This document shows, piece after piece, positions 48,264 through 58,174 of a DNA stretch of 64,000 nt. Origin of the DNA: an uncultured Fibrobacter sp. (GTDB lineage Bacteria > Fibrobacterota > Fibrobacteria > Fibrobacterales > Fibrobacteraceae); assembly GCA_934700345.1 (NCBI GenBank), contig CAKUXP010000003.1:109902-173901 (forward strand), read 5' to 3'. Each line of letters opens with the position of its first letter. Positions within the stretch are counted from its first letter, which is position 1. The notes under the pieces were generated by a model. The model did no database searches. It was not told where the DNA came from and saw only the letters and a list, made by a program, of their open reading frames with translations. The translations under genes were made by a program, and so were the position numbers.

Positions 48264-49952
48264 ATGCCGGGAGAATACGCGAGCTTCGCCATGCGCGCCG
48301 TGTCGCTCGGGAGGAAGCGGGGCCGCCCGCCCGTCCTCTCGTCGAACGCCTTCTACCCCTTCGCCGCGGAGAGGCGGCTGGCCTCGCTCCTGAAGGCGGA
48401 GCTGGCACGATCCGTCCGGGAATCGCTCGCCTCCGCGCTGGGGCGGCTTTCCGACGACGGGGAGGACGACGGCTGGACGGAAGGGTTCCTTTCCGGGACG
48501 GACCGCGCCGCCTCGGAAATCGTCCTGAACGCCCGCGAGGCGTTCTCGAGATTCTCCGAGATGACCGTGGGGACGCCCTACTACCCTCCCGACGTGGAGG
48601 AACGGGTCAAGGACGACTGGAAGGCCGAGTTCCTCGCCTGCTGCAGGTCCGCCGACTCGGACGCCAAGGCCGACATCGCCCGCGCGCTGACGGAGGCGAA
48701 GGAAAAGGGGTGGAACCGGGCGCAGGCGGAGGCCGCCGTCCTGGAGCGCCTCGACCCGAAGTACGCGAAGCGTGCCGAGCTGATAGCCCGCACCGAGACG
48801 GGCAAGCTCAACAACGCAGCAACGATGGCGACCTACCGGAGCGCCGGCGTGGAGTACTACGTGTGGCTCGCCACCCCCGACGAGCGGACGCGCCCATCCC
48901 ACGCCGCCCTCAACGGCAAGATATGCGCCGTCGGCGACCCCGACCGCTGGTACGAGGACAACCCCGACGACCCGCTGCGCCCCGTCGCGCACGGGAGGGG
49001 AAAGGACATGTACCACGGCGACCCCGGCACCGACTTCCAGTGCCGCTGCACCAGCATACCCTGGGACCCGAGGATAGACTCGAAATACAGGGTGCGCAAG
49101 GTCCCCGAACCCGAACGGAAGCCCACGGAACTCGAGACAGCGAGGGCGGAGGCAGAGACAGCGAAAAGGAGGCGGGAGGAGGCCGAGGCGGCGAAGAGGG
49201 AGGCCGAGAGGAAGCTGGAAATCCTGCGGGCCGCGAACGCGAGGCACGCGGGGCGCATCTCCGGCTATCGGGAAAGGCTGGAGGAACGGTTCAAGCAAAG
49301 ACGCGAACGGGATCGCGCTTTCGCGAAGATGGCGGAAAAGGCAAAAGCTAGGAAAGTTTCTTTCCTGAAAGTGGAAAGGCTTCGCGCCACGGTTTCGGAA
49401 GAAGAAATCATCCGAAAACTTGCCGGCGGGGACTCCACGAGCGGGTCCTGTTCATCCTTGGCGTTTGCCTATGCGGGAAACAGGGCCGGATTCGAAGTCG
49501 TCGATTTCAGGGGCGGGACAAGCTGCGACTTTTTCGCAAGGCTCGACAATATCAAGGAAATCGTCAAGAGCGGGGGGGACGTTTCAAGCGACTACAACGG
49601 ATTCAAGGTCGCGGAGTTCCTTCTCCAGAAAGTCGAGGAAAACAGGGAATACTATTTTGCCTGTGGGCAACATGCCGCAATCATTCGCAAAGTAGGGCAA
49701 AAGTTCGAGTATCTGGAAATGCAGAGCCGATACGACCGGAAAAACGGCTTCCACGAATTGACTGCAAAGACGCTAAAAGAAAGATTTTCCGTGAAGAAAT
49801 CAAGGACTTCCTACGGGACAAAACTGCCGCAGAGCGGAACGCTTATCGACATAGCGAAACTGAAGGATTCCGCGAAATTCAGGGAACTTCTCGGCTTTAT
49901 CAACACTCAACCCTCGCAGCAAAAGAAAGGCAAGCTCGGAGGCGTGAAATAG
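48264..49952 (+). CDS. MuF-like protein with papain-like toxin domain (copy 2)
   Basis: Same gene as 6312-8000; C396, H470 and Q487 all kept. Confidence 0.8.
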   Translation: MPGEYASFAMRAVSLGRKRGRPPVLSSNAFYPFAAERRLASLLKAELARSVRESLASALGRLSDDGEDDGWTEGFLSGTDRAASEIVLNAREAFSRFSEMTVGTPYYPPDVEERVKDDWKAEFLACCRSADSDAKADIARALTEAKEKGWNRAQAEAAVLERLDPKYAKRAELIARTETGKLNNAATMATYRSAGVEYYVWLATPDERTRPSHAALNGKICAVGDPDRWYEDNPDDPLRPVAHGRGKDMYHGDPGTDFQCRCTSIPWDPRIDSKYRVRKVPEPERKPTELETARAEAETAKRRREEAEAAKREAERKLEILRAANARHAGRISGYRERLEERFKQRRERDRAFAKMAEKAKARKVSFLKVERLRATVSEEEIIRKLAGGDSTSGSCSSLAFAYAGNRAGFEVVDFRGGTSCDFFARLDNIKEIVKSGGDVSSDYNGFKVAEFLLQKVEENREYYFACGQHAAIIRKVGQKFEYLEMQSRYDRKNGFHELTAKTLKERFSVKKSRTSYGTKLPQSGTLIDIAKLKDSAKFRELLGFINTQPSQQKKGKLGGVK

Positions 49953-50165
49953 CTATTTTTCGCCGCCGAAGAAGTCGGCCCAGTAGGGGTTTTCCTTGTC
50001 GAAAAGGGCCTTCTGTTCCGGCGTGAAGTTCTGCGGGTAGTCCCGGAACAGGTTCAGGATTTTTTTCCCGTCGAAAGACACTTCGAGACGTCCGACTGAA
50101 TCCGGATGGTCTATCCACCAGATTTTATCGTTCTTTCTTTTCTTGTAAAAGATTTTTTCCGCCAT
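49953..50165 (-). CDS. Candidate immunity protein (copy 2)
   Basis: Same gene as 8001-8213, converging on the toxin stop with no gap. Confidence 0.6.
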   Translation of the reverse strand: MAEKIFYKKRKNDKIWWIDHPDSVGRLEVSFDGKKILNLFRDYPQNFTPEQKALFDKENPYWADFFGGEK

Positions 50166-50245
50166 TTCTGTCTCCGGTTTCCGTTAAAATAGCCTTTTTT
50201 TTTTCAAACGGGCACGGAAAGAGGAAAAAACCGCACCGGCGTCGC

Positions 50246-50650
50246 CTACTCGAAAAACTCCCTTTCGAAAGGCTTCAGCAACCGGCAGTTCCGTCCGGCT
50301 TCCAAGACCCTTTCGATTACGTCCTGCCCGATATGCCCTTTCGGGATGAATACACCCTCGTCCAGGCTTTTCGAGAACCTCGCCTCTTCGACGAAAACGA
50401 CATTGGCGCAGTTCACGAACGAGTCGTGGCTGAGACACGGCAAGTCTTTCGGGGTAATTCCTACCTGCGCCAGCCCGTGTCTCCGGGACTTGGTATTTAT
50501 CGTGCAGAGGGCGATGAAACCCCTCGCGTCCTTGGCGACGACCAGCAGGAACTTTTCGTGTTCGACCTCGATGACCGATCCTGTCCTTGTAAGGACCACG
50601 GATCCGCGGACCGAGTAGGATTCCGAAATGACCGTCCGGGGAAGCTCCAT
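50246..50650 (-). CDS. Putative toxin of Panacea pair (copy 2)
   Basis: Same gene as 8294-8698. Confidence 0.5.
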   Translation of the reverse strand: MELPRTVISESYSVRGSVVLTRTGSVIEVEHEKFLLVVAKDARGFIALCTINTKSRRHGLAQVGITPKDLPCLSHDSFVNCANVVFVEEARFSKSLDEGVFIPKGHIGQDVIERVLEAGRNCRLLKPFEREFFE

Positions 50651-50651
50651 T

Positions 50652-51209
50652 TCAGCAGTCCTCGACCGAGGCCAGGCGCTCGATGGAGTTCCGAATCTCG
50701 ATATCCTCCCTGACGTTTTCCCGCAGCTCGGCGTCCGCCCCTATCTCGTCGAGAATCTCGCCTATGCGAATAGTCGTGTTCGGCCCGGCTTCGTGGGCGG
50801 ACTTCCATGCGGAACCGTGGGAAATATCGGTCAGCCTCGTGAAGCTTTCGTTCTTGTATCTGGTGACGGCTCGGTCCAGTTCCTCCGTCTCTGTCTCGGA
50901 AAGGTATTTCGGGTCCGGCTTCCGCAGGGGACGGACTCCGCCGTTCCTGTCGCTTTCGCGCCTGAAGGACGCGGAACTGCCGGAGTTGATCTCCTCGTAG
51001 AGGAAATACGGGACCGGACCGAATTTCATGGCGACGTAGGTGTCGCCCGTTATCGTCCTGCCGTATTTTTTCAGGTGGGCCAGGTCGGCGAACCAAAGTA
51101 TCTTGAAAATCTTGTGGAGACGGCACTGGTCTTCCGGCAGCCTGTCGGCGACCCACAGGGCCGCGTTAATCAGGGATTCGTTTCCAAAAAGCGGCTTCAG
51201 AATCTGCAT
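50652..51209 (-). CDS. Panacea-domain antitoxin (copy 2)
   Basis: Same gene as 8700-9257. Confidence 0.85.
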   Translation of the reverse strand: MQILKPLFGNESLINAALWVADRLPEDQCRLHKIFKILWFADLAHLKKYGRTITGDTYVAMKFGPVPYFLYEEINSGSSASFRRESDRNGGVRPLRKPDPKYLSETETEELDRAVTRYKNESFTRLTDISHGSAWKSAHEAGPNTTIRIGEILDEIGADAELRENVREDIEIRNSIERLASVEDC

Positions 51210-51375
51210 GTCTTTTCTCCTGTCGCCAAAATATACACAGAAAAAACCGAAGCCGAGAAAAAATATTGAAAAAGTCAAGAAATTTTCGAAACTTTTTCAC
51301 AGACTTTTCGCTCCATGTGCGGACATCCGTCAGCAAAACAGCACGTTCCACCCCCGGCGGATGTAGTTCCTGGGC

Positions 51376-51509
51376 ATGGACATACAGTACTGGGACATCG
51401 GGCGCCTCAGGCCGTACGAGGCGAACCCGAGGGAAAACGGGAACGCGATCCCGGCGGTCGCGGAGAGCATCCGCCGGTTCGGCTTCACGGTCCCCGTCGC
51501 CGCGGACGG
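51376..51509 (+). pseudogene. ParB-type remnant (copy 2)
   Basis: As at 9424-9557. Confidence 0.6.
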
Positions 51510-51542
51510 TCTCCGAGACTATCCGAAGGAAGAAATCCCGCT

Positions 51543-51956
51543 TCACGGCGTCGCCTTCTTCCCGGCGGGAAACTCGAAGAACGCCGCCGGGTCCATGCCG
51601 AAGACCTCGCCGAGCTTCGACGCCATCTTCCGGGAGACGGGACGCACGCCGCGCTCCATCTCGGAGACGTTCTGGACGGAGACGCCGAGTTTTCCGGCGA
51701 GCGTCTTCTGCGTCCACCCGCGGAGGCCGCGGGCAGCCTTGACCATGTCGCCGGGGGTCATCCTTGCGGAAATCTCCCTGTACCAGTCGGTCTCTTCCAC
51801 GGGAACCGACTCGTCGTCATCGCTTTCCACTTTCACGGAATCCGGGAAAGCGGACTCGAGAAACATGACGACGAACTTCGGGATGTTCTCCCCCTCGACC
51901 CTGAAGGACGCGGGGCTAGTGTTTCGCGTACGGGGCTGATTCACGACTGCCAGCAT
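51543..51956 (-). CDS. higA: HigA antitoxin (copy 2)
   Basis: Same gene as 9591-10004. Confidence 0.75.
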   Translation of the reverse strand: MLAVVNQPRTRNTSPASFRVEGENIPKFVVMFLESAFPDSVKVESDDDESVPVEETDWYREISARMTPGDMVKAARGLRGWTQKTLAGKLGVSVQNVSEMERGVRPVSRKMASKLGEVFGMDPAAFFEFPAGKKATP

Positions 51957-52188
51957 AATACACCTCGATTGTTAAGGTTCCGTTCTCGCTTCTCCAGCAG
52001 GCGACCCACTTCCGCGACAGGTGACAGTGGTAATCGTCCTTTCCGAGCTTCGAGTAGTTCATGAAGGAAGGCTGCACTGGTCCTGTCGCTTCCACGGACT
52101 TGACTAGCGTCTTGAGCCTCATCTGTTCGGCGACCGGCATTTTCCTTGCGGACTTTTCCGCGGACTTCCTCATCTTCACTTCGTACAT
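51916..52188 (-). CDS. higB: HigB toxin (copy 2)
   Basis: Same gene as 9964-10236, promoter at 52195-52223. Confidence 0.75.
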   Translation of the reverse strand: MYEVKMRKSAEKSARKMPVAEQMRLKTLVKSVEATGPVQPSFMNYSKLGKDDYHCHLSRKWVACWRSENGTLTIEVYYAGSRESAPYAKH

Positions 52189-52194
52189 AACCAA

Positions 52195-52223
52195 AATATA
52201 GCCTATTTTAGGCTATTCGTCAA
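52195..52223 (-). promoter_or_regulatory. Leaderless promoter of higBA (copy 2)
   Basis: TTGACG, 17 bases, TATATT, 6 bases, ATG; as at 10243-10271. Confidence 0.75.
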
Positions 52224-52248
52224 TAGGTTTCCAAAACCCCCCCCCCCG

Positions 52249-52288
52249 CGAAAAGAAAAGAACCAAAAGAAAAGTATCCTTTTTTCGG
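52249..52288. repeat. Island spacer a (copy 2)
   Basis: As at 10297-10336, preceded by the same C11 tract. Confidence 0.6.
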
Positions 52289-52295
52289 ACAAACC

Positions 52296-52324
52296 TTGAC
52301 TTCCGCCCTAAAAGTATATACATT
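52296..52324 (+). promoter_or_regulatory. Leaderless promoter of brnT-like pair (copy 2)
   Basis: As at 10344-10372. Confidence 0.7.
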
Positions 52325-52330
52325 GTGTAT

Positions 52331-52597
52331 ATGATTAGATGGGAAGACAAAAAAGCCGAGAAGATTCTCCGCGAACGGGGCATAGACCTTTTCGCCGTGG
52401 AGGACGAAATCCTCTCCGGCAGATTCACGACAAGGCCGGTGGACAACCAGGAAGGGCATCCCGGGCAGATGATGTTCATCGTGGTGCTCGACGACTACGC
52501 CGTGTGCGCTCCGTTCGTCGAGGGCGAAGGCGACGATTTTTTCATCAAGACAGCGTTCCGGTCGAGAAAGTGGAACGAAAGGAGGCCGTTATGGTAG
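52331..52597 (+). CDS. BrnT-like toxin (copy 2)
   Basis: Same gene as 10379-10645. Confidence 0.6.
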   Translation: MIRWEDKKAEKILRERGIDLFAVEDEILSGRFTTRPVDNQEGHPGQMMFIVVLDDYAVCAPFVEGEGDDFFIKTAFRSRKWNERRPLW

Positions 52598-52875
52598 AAC
52601 TCATCGACAAGCCGTTCGACGACGAGGAACGGGAACTCATGGAAGCCGCGGAAAGCGCGCCGGACGTCCGGCTGCCGGAAGCGGAGGAAGCGCGGATCCG
52701 TTCCGCGGTCGCGCGGATAGCCGCGGCGAAGACCATATCGCTCCGGGTCCAGCCGGACGACCTCATCGGCATCCGCCGGAAGGCGCGCGAGGCGGGCATG
52801 CCGTACCAGACTCTCATCAACTCGCTCATCCACAGGTACGTGAACGGGGGGATAGCCTTCAAGGTCCCGGTCTAG
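52591..52875 (+). CDS. CopG/RHH antitoxin (copy 2)
   Basis: Same gene as 10639-10923. Confidence 0.8.
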   Translation: MVELIDKPFDDEERELMEAAESAPDVRLPEAEEARIRSAVARIAAAKTISLRVQPDDLIGIRRKAREAGMPYQTLINSLIHRYVNGGIAFKVPV

Positions 52876-52906
52876 CGGACCGGAGGGTTCCCTCGTGAAA
52901 ACATTC

Positions 52907-52937
52907 CCCGCCGTGTCTTGCGGCGGGTATTTTTTGT
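52907..52937 (+). terminator. Terminator after CopG (copy 2)
   Basis: As at 10955-10985. Confidence 0.75.
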
Positions 52938-52950
52938 CTGTCTGGACGCC

Positions 52951-53009
52951 AAAGAAAAAAGGACCAAAAAAGAAATACTCTCCCCTATAGGGAGAGTACT
53001 TCTTTTAAA
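52951..53009. repeat. Island spacer b (copy 2)
   Basis: As at 10999-11057. Confidence 0.75.
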
Positions 53010-53038
53010 GGTTTTCTAAGGTTTCCAAGATTCCTTTT

Positions 53039-53359
53039 TCACGGCGTCGCCCCCTTGAGCCTGGCGGCGAGTTCGACGACAGAATCCTTGACCATCGACT
53101 GGTACTTGCCGCCGGAAGCCTCCGCGGCCTGCTTGATGATGTCCACGGCGTCCTGCGGAAGCCTGATGGAATACAGGCGCATCTTCGAGTTCCGGAGCCT
53201 AGTACGGAGCGTGGACGCCTCCGCAATCCTGCGGAGTTCCTCCCTCCGGGCGTCCGTAATCTGCGGTTTCCCGGCGTGGTTCTTCTCGAAATCCGCAAGG
53301 AGCTCCCACTCCTCGTCGTCGAGGCCGAGCCTTTCGGCGTGTTCTTCAAAGGAAATCAT
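53039..53359 (-). CDS. BrnA/RHH-like antitoxin (copy 2)
   Basis: Same gene as 11087-11407; the 26-aa upstream frame is at 53356-53436 and its promoter at 53451-53479. Confidence 0.6.
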   Translation of the reverse strand: MISFEEHAERLGLDDEEWELLADFEKNHAGKPQITDARREELRRIAEASTLRTRLRNSKMRLYSIRLPQDAVDIIKQAAEASGGKYQSMVKDSVVELAARLKGATP

Positions 53360-53512
53360 CGTGCACCTCCGAATTTTTTCTGGGCGACCCTGCTCTGGAC
53401 GATGGTCTTCAGCCAGATGTCGCCGTCGGGTTCCATCTCGCCATGGACATAATATAGGAAATGTATATACAAAAAGCAATACTTTTCTTTATTTCCCCCG
53501 AAAAAGGACGAC

Positions 53513-53571
53513 GAAAAGAAAAGGACCAAAAGAGAAGTACTCTCCTCTATAGGGAGAGTACTTCTTTTAAA
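53513..53571. repeat. Island spacer c (copy 2)
   Basis: As at 11561-11619. Confidence 0.75.
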
Positions 53572-53658
53572 TAATTACCTTACCTTTCCTTACATTACCT
53601 TACCTGCGTTATTAACCGTTATATCACCGTTATATAACGGTTATTAACCGTTATTATT
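53572..53658. repeat. TTACCT / AACCGTTA array (copy 2)
   Basis: As at 11620-11706. Confidence 0.6.
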
Positions 53659-53715
53659 GTCGCTTAAAAATTAAGCCAGATTTCGGTTTTCAAAATTTTT
53701 TTTGTAAAAAAATAC

Positions 53716-53744
53716 TTGACAAAGTAAACTAAATTGTTTATATT
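53716..53744 (+). promoter_or_regulatory. Consensus leaderless promoter of hicAB (copy 2)
   Basis: As at 11764-11792. Confidence 0.85.
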
Positions 53745-53750
53745 AAAGAC

Positions 53751-53930
53751 ATGACAGCAAGAGAAGCGATAAAGATGCTTGAATGGGGCGGCTTCCGGTT
53801 TGTCAGGCAGAACGGAACATCTCACAGGATCTACAAGAAAGACAACGTGATGATTCCGGTGCCGATGCACCCCGGAGACCTTTCCCCGAAAGTCGAGCAT
53901 CGAATAAAAAAGGCGGTAGGGCTCAAGTAG
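53751..53930 (+). CDS. hicA: HicA toxin (copy 2)
   Basis: Same gene as 11799-11978. Confidence 0.9.
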   Translation: MTAREAIKMLEWGGFRFVRQNGTSHRIYKKDNVMIPVPMHPGDLSPKVEHRIKKAVGLK

Positions 53931-53965
53931 GGCCCTCCCCTTTCGCTTCCCCAAAAGGAGATACA

Positions 53966-54394
53966 ATGCAATACACATGCCAAATAACGAAAACAAACTC
54001 CGACGGAAAGACATTCTACGATGCGGAATTCCCGGACATTCCGAATGCGTTCACTTGCGCGGACACGCCAGAAGCCATCCGCAACAATGCCCAAGATGTC
54101 CTGAACGCAATGCTTTCCGCCATGCTAGCCGAACGGATGCCGCTCCCGGAGGCAAGGACAAAAGCCGACCCGAAAAAAGGCTTGGAAGCGTTCCAAGTGG
54201 AAAACAAGCTTGCGGTGGCATACGCAATCTTCGAGGCCCGAAGGGGAAGACCGGCGGCGGAAATCGCCCGCAAGATGGGCATAACCAGACAGGCCTACGG
54301 ACGATTGGAAGACCCGAAAGCGTCGCTCACAGTGGCAACGCTCGAAAAGTTCGCCAAGGCGGTCGGGAAGAAACTGGTCATCAAGTTCGAATAA
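53966..54394 (+). CDS. hicB: HicB antitoxin (copy 2)
   Basis: Same gene as 12014-12442. Confidence 0.9.
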   Translation: MQYTCQITKTNSDGKTFYDAEFPDIPNAFTCADTPEAIRNNAQDVLNAMLSAMLAERMPLPEARTKADPKKGLEAFQVENKLAVAYAIFEARRGRPAAEIARKMGITRQAYGRLEDPKASLTVATLEKFAKAVGKKLVIKFE

Positions 54395-54449
54395 CGCAAG
54401 GTGCGAAAGGGCCGGAAAAATCCGGTCCTAAGCCGCATTTTAGAAAATT

Positions 54450-54836
54450 TCATATTTCATCTTTGTGCTTATCCATAAGCATTTCCATTGCAGCTCGAAA
54501 TCCATCCTGTCCAGAACCATCTCGTTTCGAAATTTCCATAGCTTCCTTCCTAATCTGTTCAAATCTAAGCTGTTTTTTCCTCTCCGCTACCGCCTTTTCA
54601 GTCTCCTCTTCAAGATAATCCCGAACCTCTTCGGAAATGTCGTATTCAACATCTCCCCCTTCGACATGGTTCTCAATGATGGCATAAATCATCCTAGACC
54701 CGATAAAAGCCATCAATCCGTCGCCGTGATAATCCACTGAGACATCATCAATATCGAACGGATTGACTCCTTCAAAAAATTTCCTATACGCATCCAAGAC
54801 TTCTTCGCTTTCCATCACAACCGATATTTTTGCCAT
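54450..54836 (-). CDS. Hypothetical acidic protein (copy 2)
   Basis: Same gene as 12498-12884. Confidence 0.6.
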   Translation of the reverse strand: MAKISVVMESEEVLDAYRKFFEGVNPFDIDDVSVDYHGDGLMAFIGSRMIYAIIENHVEGGDVEYDISEEVRDYLEEETEKAVAERKKQLRFEQIRKEAMEISKRDGSGQDGFRAAMEMLMDKHKDEI

Positions 54837-54876
54837 AAATTCTCCTTTTGAGGTTTACCGAAAATATAAACTCCAC

Positions 54877-54936
54877 AAAGAAAAGAAAGAACCAAAGAAA
54901 AGAAATACTCTCTCTTTTAAAGAATAATTCTTTAAA
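54877..54936. repeat. Island spacer d (copy 2)
   Basis: As at 12925-12984. Confidence 0.6.
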
Positions 54937-54964
54937 TAATTGTATGCGTGTATGTATGTACGAC

Positions 54965-55006
54965 GGAATCCGTTGGAATCCATTGGATTCCGCTGGATTC
55001 CAACGG
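54965..55006. repeat. Phased GGAWTCC array (copy 2)
   Basis: As at 13013-13054. Confidence 0.7.
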
Positions 55007-55015
55007 AAAATTTTT

Positions 55016-55342
55016 TTAGAAATCATCTTCCGTCAGTAGTTTTAATCCGCGACGAACAATATTTTTGCAGTATTCGTCGGAAACATCGGGGACCTTGCTT
55101 TCCGCAAGAATCGCCTTTTTAACAAACTTCGCGACATCATCCCCAAACATTTCTTCGAGAGACATTCCGGCCAAAAGCAAACGCCCGCAGTTTTCACGAG
55201 TAACGTCGGATCTTTGGGTGTTCCATTTCCCGACAACCTCGCGAGAGACCCCAATTGCATCGGCTAGCTGTTGTTGCGTGAAACCTTTTCTGTTCAAAAA
55301 TTCTTGAATTTTTACGCACTTTAGCACCGCAACACCTCTCAT
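55016..55342 (-). CDS. XRE repressor-like protein (copy 2)
   Basis: Same gene as 13064-13390. Confidence 0.75.
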   Translation of the reverse strand: MRGVAVLKCVKIQEFLNRKGFTQQQLADAIGVSREVVGKWNTQRSDVTRENCGRLLLAGMSLEEMFGDDVAKFVKKAILAESKVPDVSDEYCKNIVRRGLKLLTEDDF

Positions 55343-55352
55343 TTTTGAACTG

Positions 55353-55426
55353 AATATACGAAAAAGCAAAAAAAAGTGAACTTTTTTCACAAAAACTCTT
55401 GACTTTGTGAAGAATAAGACTATTTT
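55353..55426. promoter_or_regulatory. Divergent switch region (copy 2)
   Basis: As at 13401-13474. Confidence 0.65.
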
Positions 55427-55476
55427 TTTTTCTTAAAAATCCTATTTTTGAGAAAAAACAGAACAAAAGAGGTTTT

Positions 55477-55653
55477 ATGGCAGCAACTGAAGGAAAAAGC
55501 GTCCGAGTGACAGGCGAGACATTCGCCAAGCTTGAGAACGTCAAAACAGCGGCTCGTCGCAACGGCAAGTGCCTTTCGTTGGGCGTCATTATCGATGATT
55601 TGCTCGACTTTCGCACGCAGCTTTCCTACGCAAAAGACAAGGAAGGCTGCTAA
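55477..55653 (+). CDS. Small RHH-like early regulator (copy 2)
   Basis: Same gene as 13525-13701. Confidence 0.6.
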   Translation: MAATEGKSVRVTGETFAKLENVKTAARRNGKCLSLGVIIDDLLDFRTQLSYAKDKEGC

Positions 55654-55707
55654 GTCCATGAAAAGCGTCCAACGGGCAGTATTCGTTTTGCGTGCAACGG
55701 AGATTCG

Positions 55708-56739
55708 ATGAAGTCAGTTTCAACTGTCCAACTTCCTGTTGCGCGTTTCCTTGACGAGGTCCTCACTCATGACGGAGAAGACCTAATTGCTTGGGTGAGA
55801 AACTTCGCTCGAGCACTGGCAAGATATCGTCCAGAGATGAACCCATTCGCTGCAGAACTTCTTGCTGACGTTGAAAGCTTTCGCACCGGAGACAACCGCC
55901 GCAAAAAGAAAAAGAAACAGGAAATCGACGCTCTGGTAAGCTCCACCCTGCCGGGGACCTCTTCCGGCAACGGGGAGGCGCTGAACGACGAAGGCGCCAC
56001 AGCCCCGGCAGGGCAAAGTTTCGAGGCTCGGCAAGCCACCCCGGGAGCGCAGCCGCTAAGCGCTTTCGGGAAACCTTCAACCCCCGTCCCGGTCTCCGCG
56101 CACGGCGACGCCGCGGAGGGCGGCCTACTTACGCCCTGGTACGGGCCGGCGGCGGGGAAAACTTTCGACCAGGAAGCCACGCGCGCGGACGCCCGTATCC
56201 GCGAGGACCGGGACGCAAGCGCCACCGTCCGCGCGCAACACCCCGACGGAGACGCCGCCACCCGCGAGGGCGCGGAGGCTGCCATTTCGGGCTTCGCAAC
56301 GTCTCCGTCCGACATTCAAAAGCGCCCCGGTAAATCCGCCGATATCGCTGGTGGTTCTCCAAACCATGGCGGTTCGGAGCGGGGGGCGGGCGGCACTGCC
56401 ATAGATGCCGTCCGCCGTTCCCCCGGGGCGAAGGTGCCGGAGCCGAGGCTCCGCTACGGGAGCGCGGGCAACGTGCTGATGACGGCGACCGAGGCGGCGA
56501 AACTCGCCTCCGAGTTCGGGGACGTGCGGCAGATAACCGAGGAGCTCTCGGACTACCTGCTCCTGCACCCGAACAAGTACAGGAGCCACTACGCGGCGCT
56601 GCGCAACTGGTGCAGGCGCCGGATCCGGGAGGGCCGGAACCCGGACGGGACGAAAATGACCCAGGGCGACCGGCTCGCCCGCCACTTCGCCATGCGCGAG
56701 AAGGAGATACTCGATGGAAAAGACGCCGAAGAAGAATGA
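55708..56739 (+). CDS. Putative replication organiser (copy 2)
   Basis: Same gene as 13756-14787. Confidence 0.55.
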   Translation: MKSVSTVQLPVARFLDEVLTHDGEDLIAWVRNFARALARYRPEMNPFAAELLADVESFRTGDNRRKKKKKQEIDALVSSTLPGTSSGNGEALNDEGATAPAGQSFEARQATPGAQPLSAFGKPSTPVPVSAHGDAAEGGLLTPWYGPAAGKTFDQEATRADARIREDRDASATVRAQHPDGDAATREGAEAAISGFATSPSDIQKRPGKSADIAGGSPNHGGSERGAGGTAIDAVRRSPGAKVPEPRLRYGSAGNVLMTATEAAKLASEFGDVRQITEELSDYLLLHPNKYRSHYAALRNWCRRRIREGRNPDGTKMTQGDRLARHFAMREKEILDGKDAEEE

Positions 56740-57217
56740 CGAGGCGCGCCCGACGGAGGCGCGGCGTCTCGCGGAGAACCGGCGCGTCGCCCTCTTCGCG
56801 AGGGAACTGCGGAACGCGTACGCGCAGGCCGGGCACCCGCTGTCGGACGACACGCTGGTCCAGGTGGCGTCGAGCCTCTCGGAATCGGTGAAGTGCCGCG
56901 ATTCCGAGGTCGGGGCCGTGTTCGCCGAGGCGAAGGCGGTGGCGGACGTCCCGACGCAGCGCCAGCTCTCGGAGGCGCTAGGCCGTCTCCGGGCGAGGGC
57001 CTGCCTCACGGAGGCGCTCCCGCGGGAACAGGCGGAGCGCATCATGCGCCGTGCGAGGCTCTTCGGCCAGCTGCGGGACTTCTGCTACATGAACGGGCTC
57101 GCGGGGGCGTTCTTCGACGCGACCGAGAAGCGCGACGGCAAGTGGGCGAATCCGGAACTGCTGCGCGACGTGCAGAGGCGCGCCATGGGCATGGGCTTCC
57201 GCTACGCGGAGACCTAG
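56714..57217 (+). CDS. Hypothetical replication-cluster protein (copy 2)
   Basis: Same gene as 14762-15265. Confidence 0.6.
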   Translation: MEKTPKKNDEARPTEARRLAENRRVALFARELRNAYAQAGHPLSDDTLVQVASSLSESVKCRDSEVGAVFAEAKAVADVPTQRQLSEALGRLRARACLTEALPREQAERIMRRARLFGQLRDFCYMNGLAGAFFDATEKRDGKWANPELLRDVQRRAMGMGFRYAET

Positions 57218-57256
57218 GAAAATTTTCACAACGACTGAAAAAAAAAGGAAAGGACT

Positions 57257-57592
57257 ATGGAAAACACGATAGCGACGAAAAAGACGACAGAGGCAAAGGC
57301 CTACGACACGCTCGCGGTGACGAACGCGCGGGTTCTCATCTTCAAGGACGGCATCGTCATGGGCCGCATCCGGGCGCTCGCCGAGGTGACGCTGAACGGA
57401 CAGCTCACGCTCCGGCAGCTCCGGGTCGTGGAGGGCGAGGGCGGGCTCTACGTCGGCTACCCGAACGACCCGTTCTGGAAGGGCGAAGACTACCGGAGCA
57501 TCTTCTTCCCGATTACCAGGGAACTCCGGGAGCACATCGAGGAAGTCGTCCTCGAAAAGTACCGGACGAAACAAGCCAAGGGAGGCAAATGA
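57257..57592 (+). CDS. SpoVG-like protein (copy 2)
   Basis: Same gene as 15305-15640. Confidence 0.8.
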   Translation: MENTIATKKTTEAKAYDTLAVTNARVLIFKDGIVMGRIRALAEVTLNGQLTLRQLRVVEGEGGLYVGYPNDPFWKGEDYRSIFFPITRELREHIEEVVLEKYRTKQAKGGK

Positions 57593-57759
57593 TGGAAACG
57601 ACGATGAAGAAGGCCAAGACGGGCCTCATCACGCTGAAGACGGAACGCGGCTGGGAGCCGTGGGGAATCGGCACGTTCCGCGAGGGAGCGGAGGCCCAGG
57701 CGGAGGCCGGGGCGCGCGCGTTCGCCTACTGCCCGCTCACGCCGAGGAGGGAAGGATGA
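57589..57759 (+). CDS. Small hypothetical protein (copy 2)
   Basis: Same gene as 15637-15807. Confidence 0.55.
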   Translation: MMETTMKKAKTGLITLKTERGWEPWGIGTFREGAEAQAEAGARAFAYCPLTPRREG

Positions 57760-57986
57760 CCGAAGAACAGAAGGAATGCGAATACTGCCATTTCGACAGC
57801 CGCGGAGCGGACTTCGCCGACAACGGCGACAGCATCGGCTACTGCAGGTTCCAGCTTGCCAAGTTCCCGGCCGGCTACTACATCAACGCCTGGAGCGGGG
57901 AGGGTGGGGAAAAGTTCGACGTGGAAAGCGAATTCATCCACTACTGCCCGATGTGCGGGCGCAAGCTCGGAAAGGAGGACGCATGA
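57756..57986 (+). CDS. Zinc-ribbon small protein (copy 2)
   Basis: Same gene as 15804-16034. Confidence 0.65.
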   Translation: MTEEQKECEYCHFDSRGADFADNGDSIGYCRFQLAKFPAGYYINAWSGEGGEKFDVESEFIHYCPMCGRKLGKEDA

Positions 57987-58174
57987 CGGGCGCTCAGGTG
58001 GCGACAATCTTCATCCTCACGGGGCTTTTCGCCCTGGGCGGCATCGCGGCATACGCCGGGGCGAAAATCGCCTCTAGACGCGAGGAACGCAGGTTTTCCA
58101 AGGAATTCATCTACGGGGAATGGGAAAAGAGACGCAAACTGGCGGAAATCGCCAAGGAGAAGAAACATGGCTAA
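57983..58174 (+). CDS. Small membrane protein (copy 2)
   Basis: Same gene as 16031-16222. Confidence 0.6.
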   Translation: MTGAQVATIFILTGLFALGGIAAYAGAKIASRREERRFSKEFIYGEWEKRRKLAEIAKEKKHG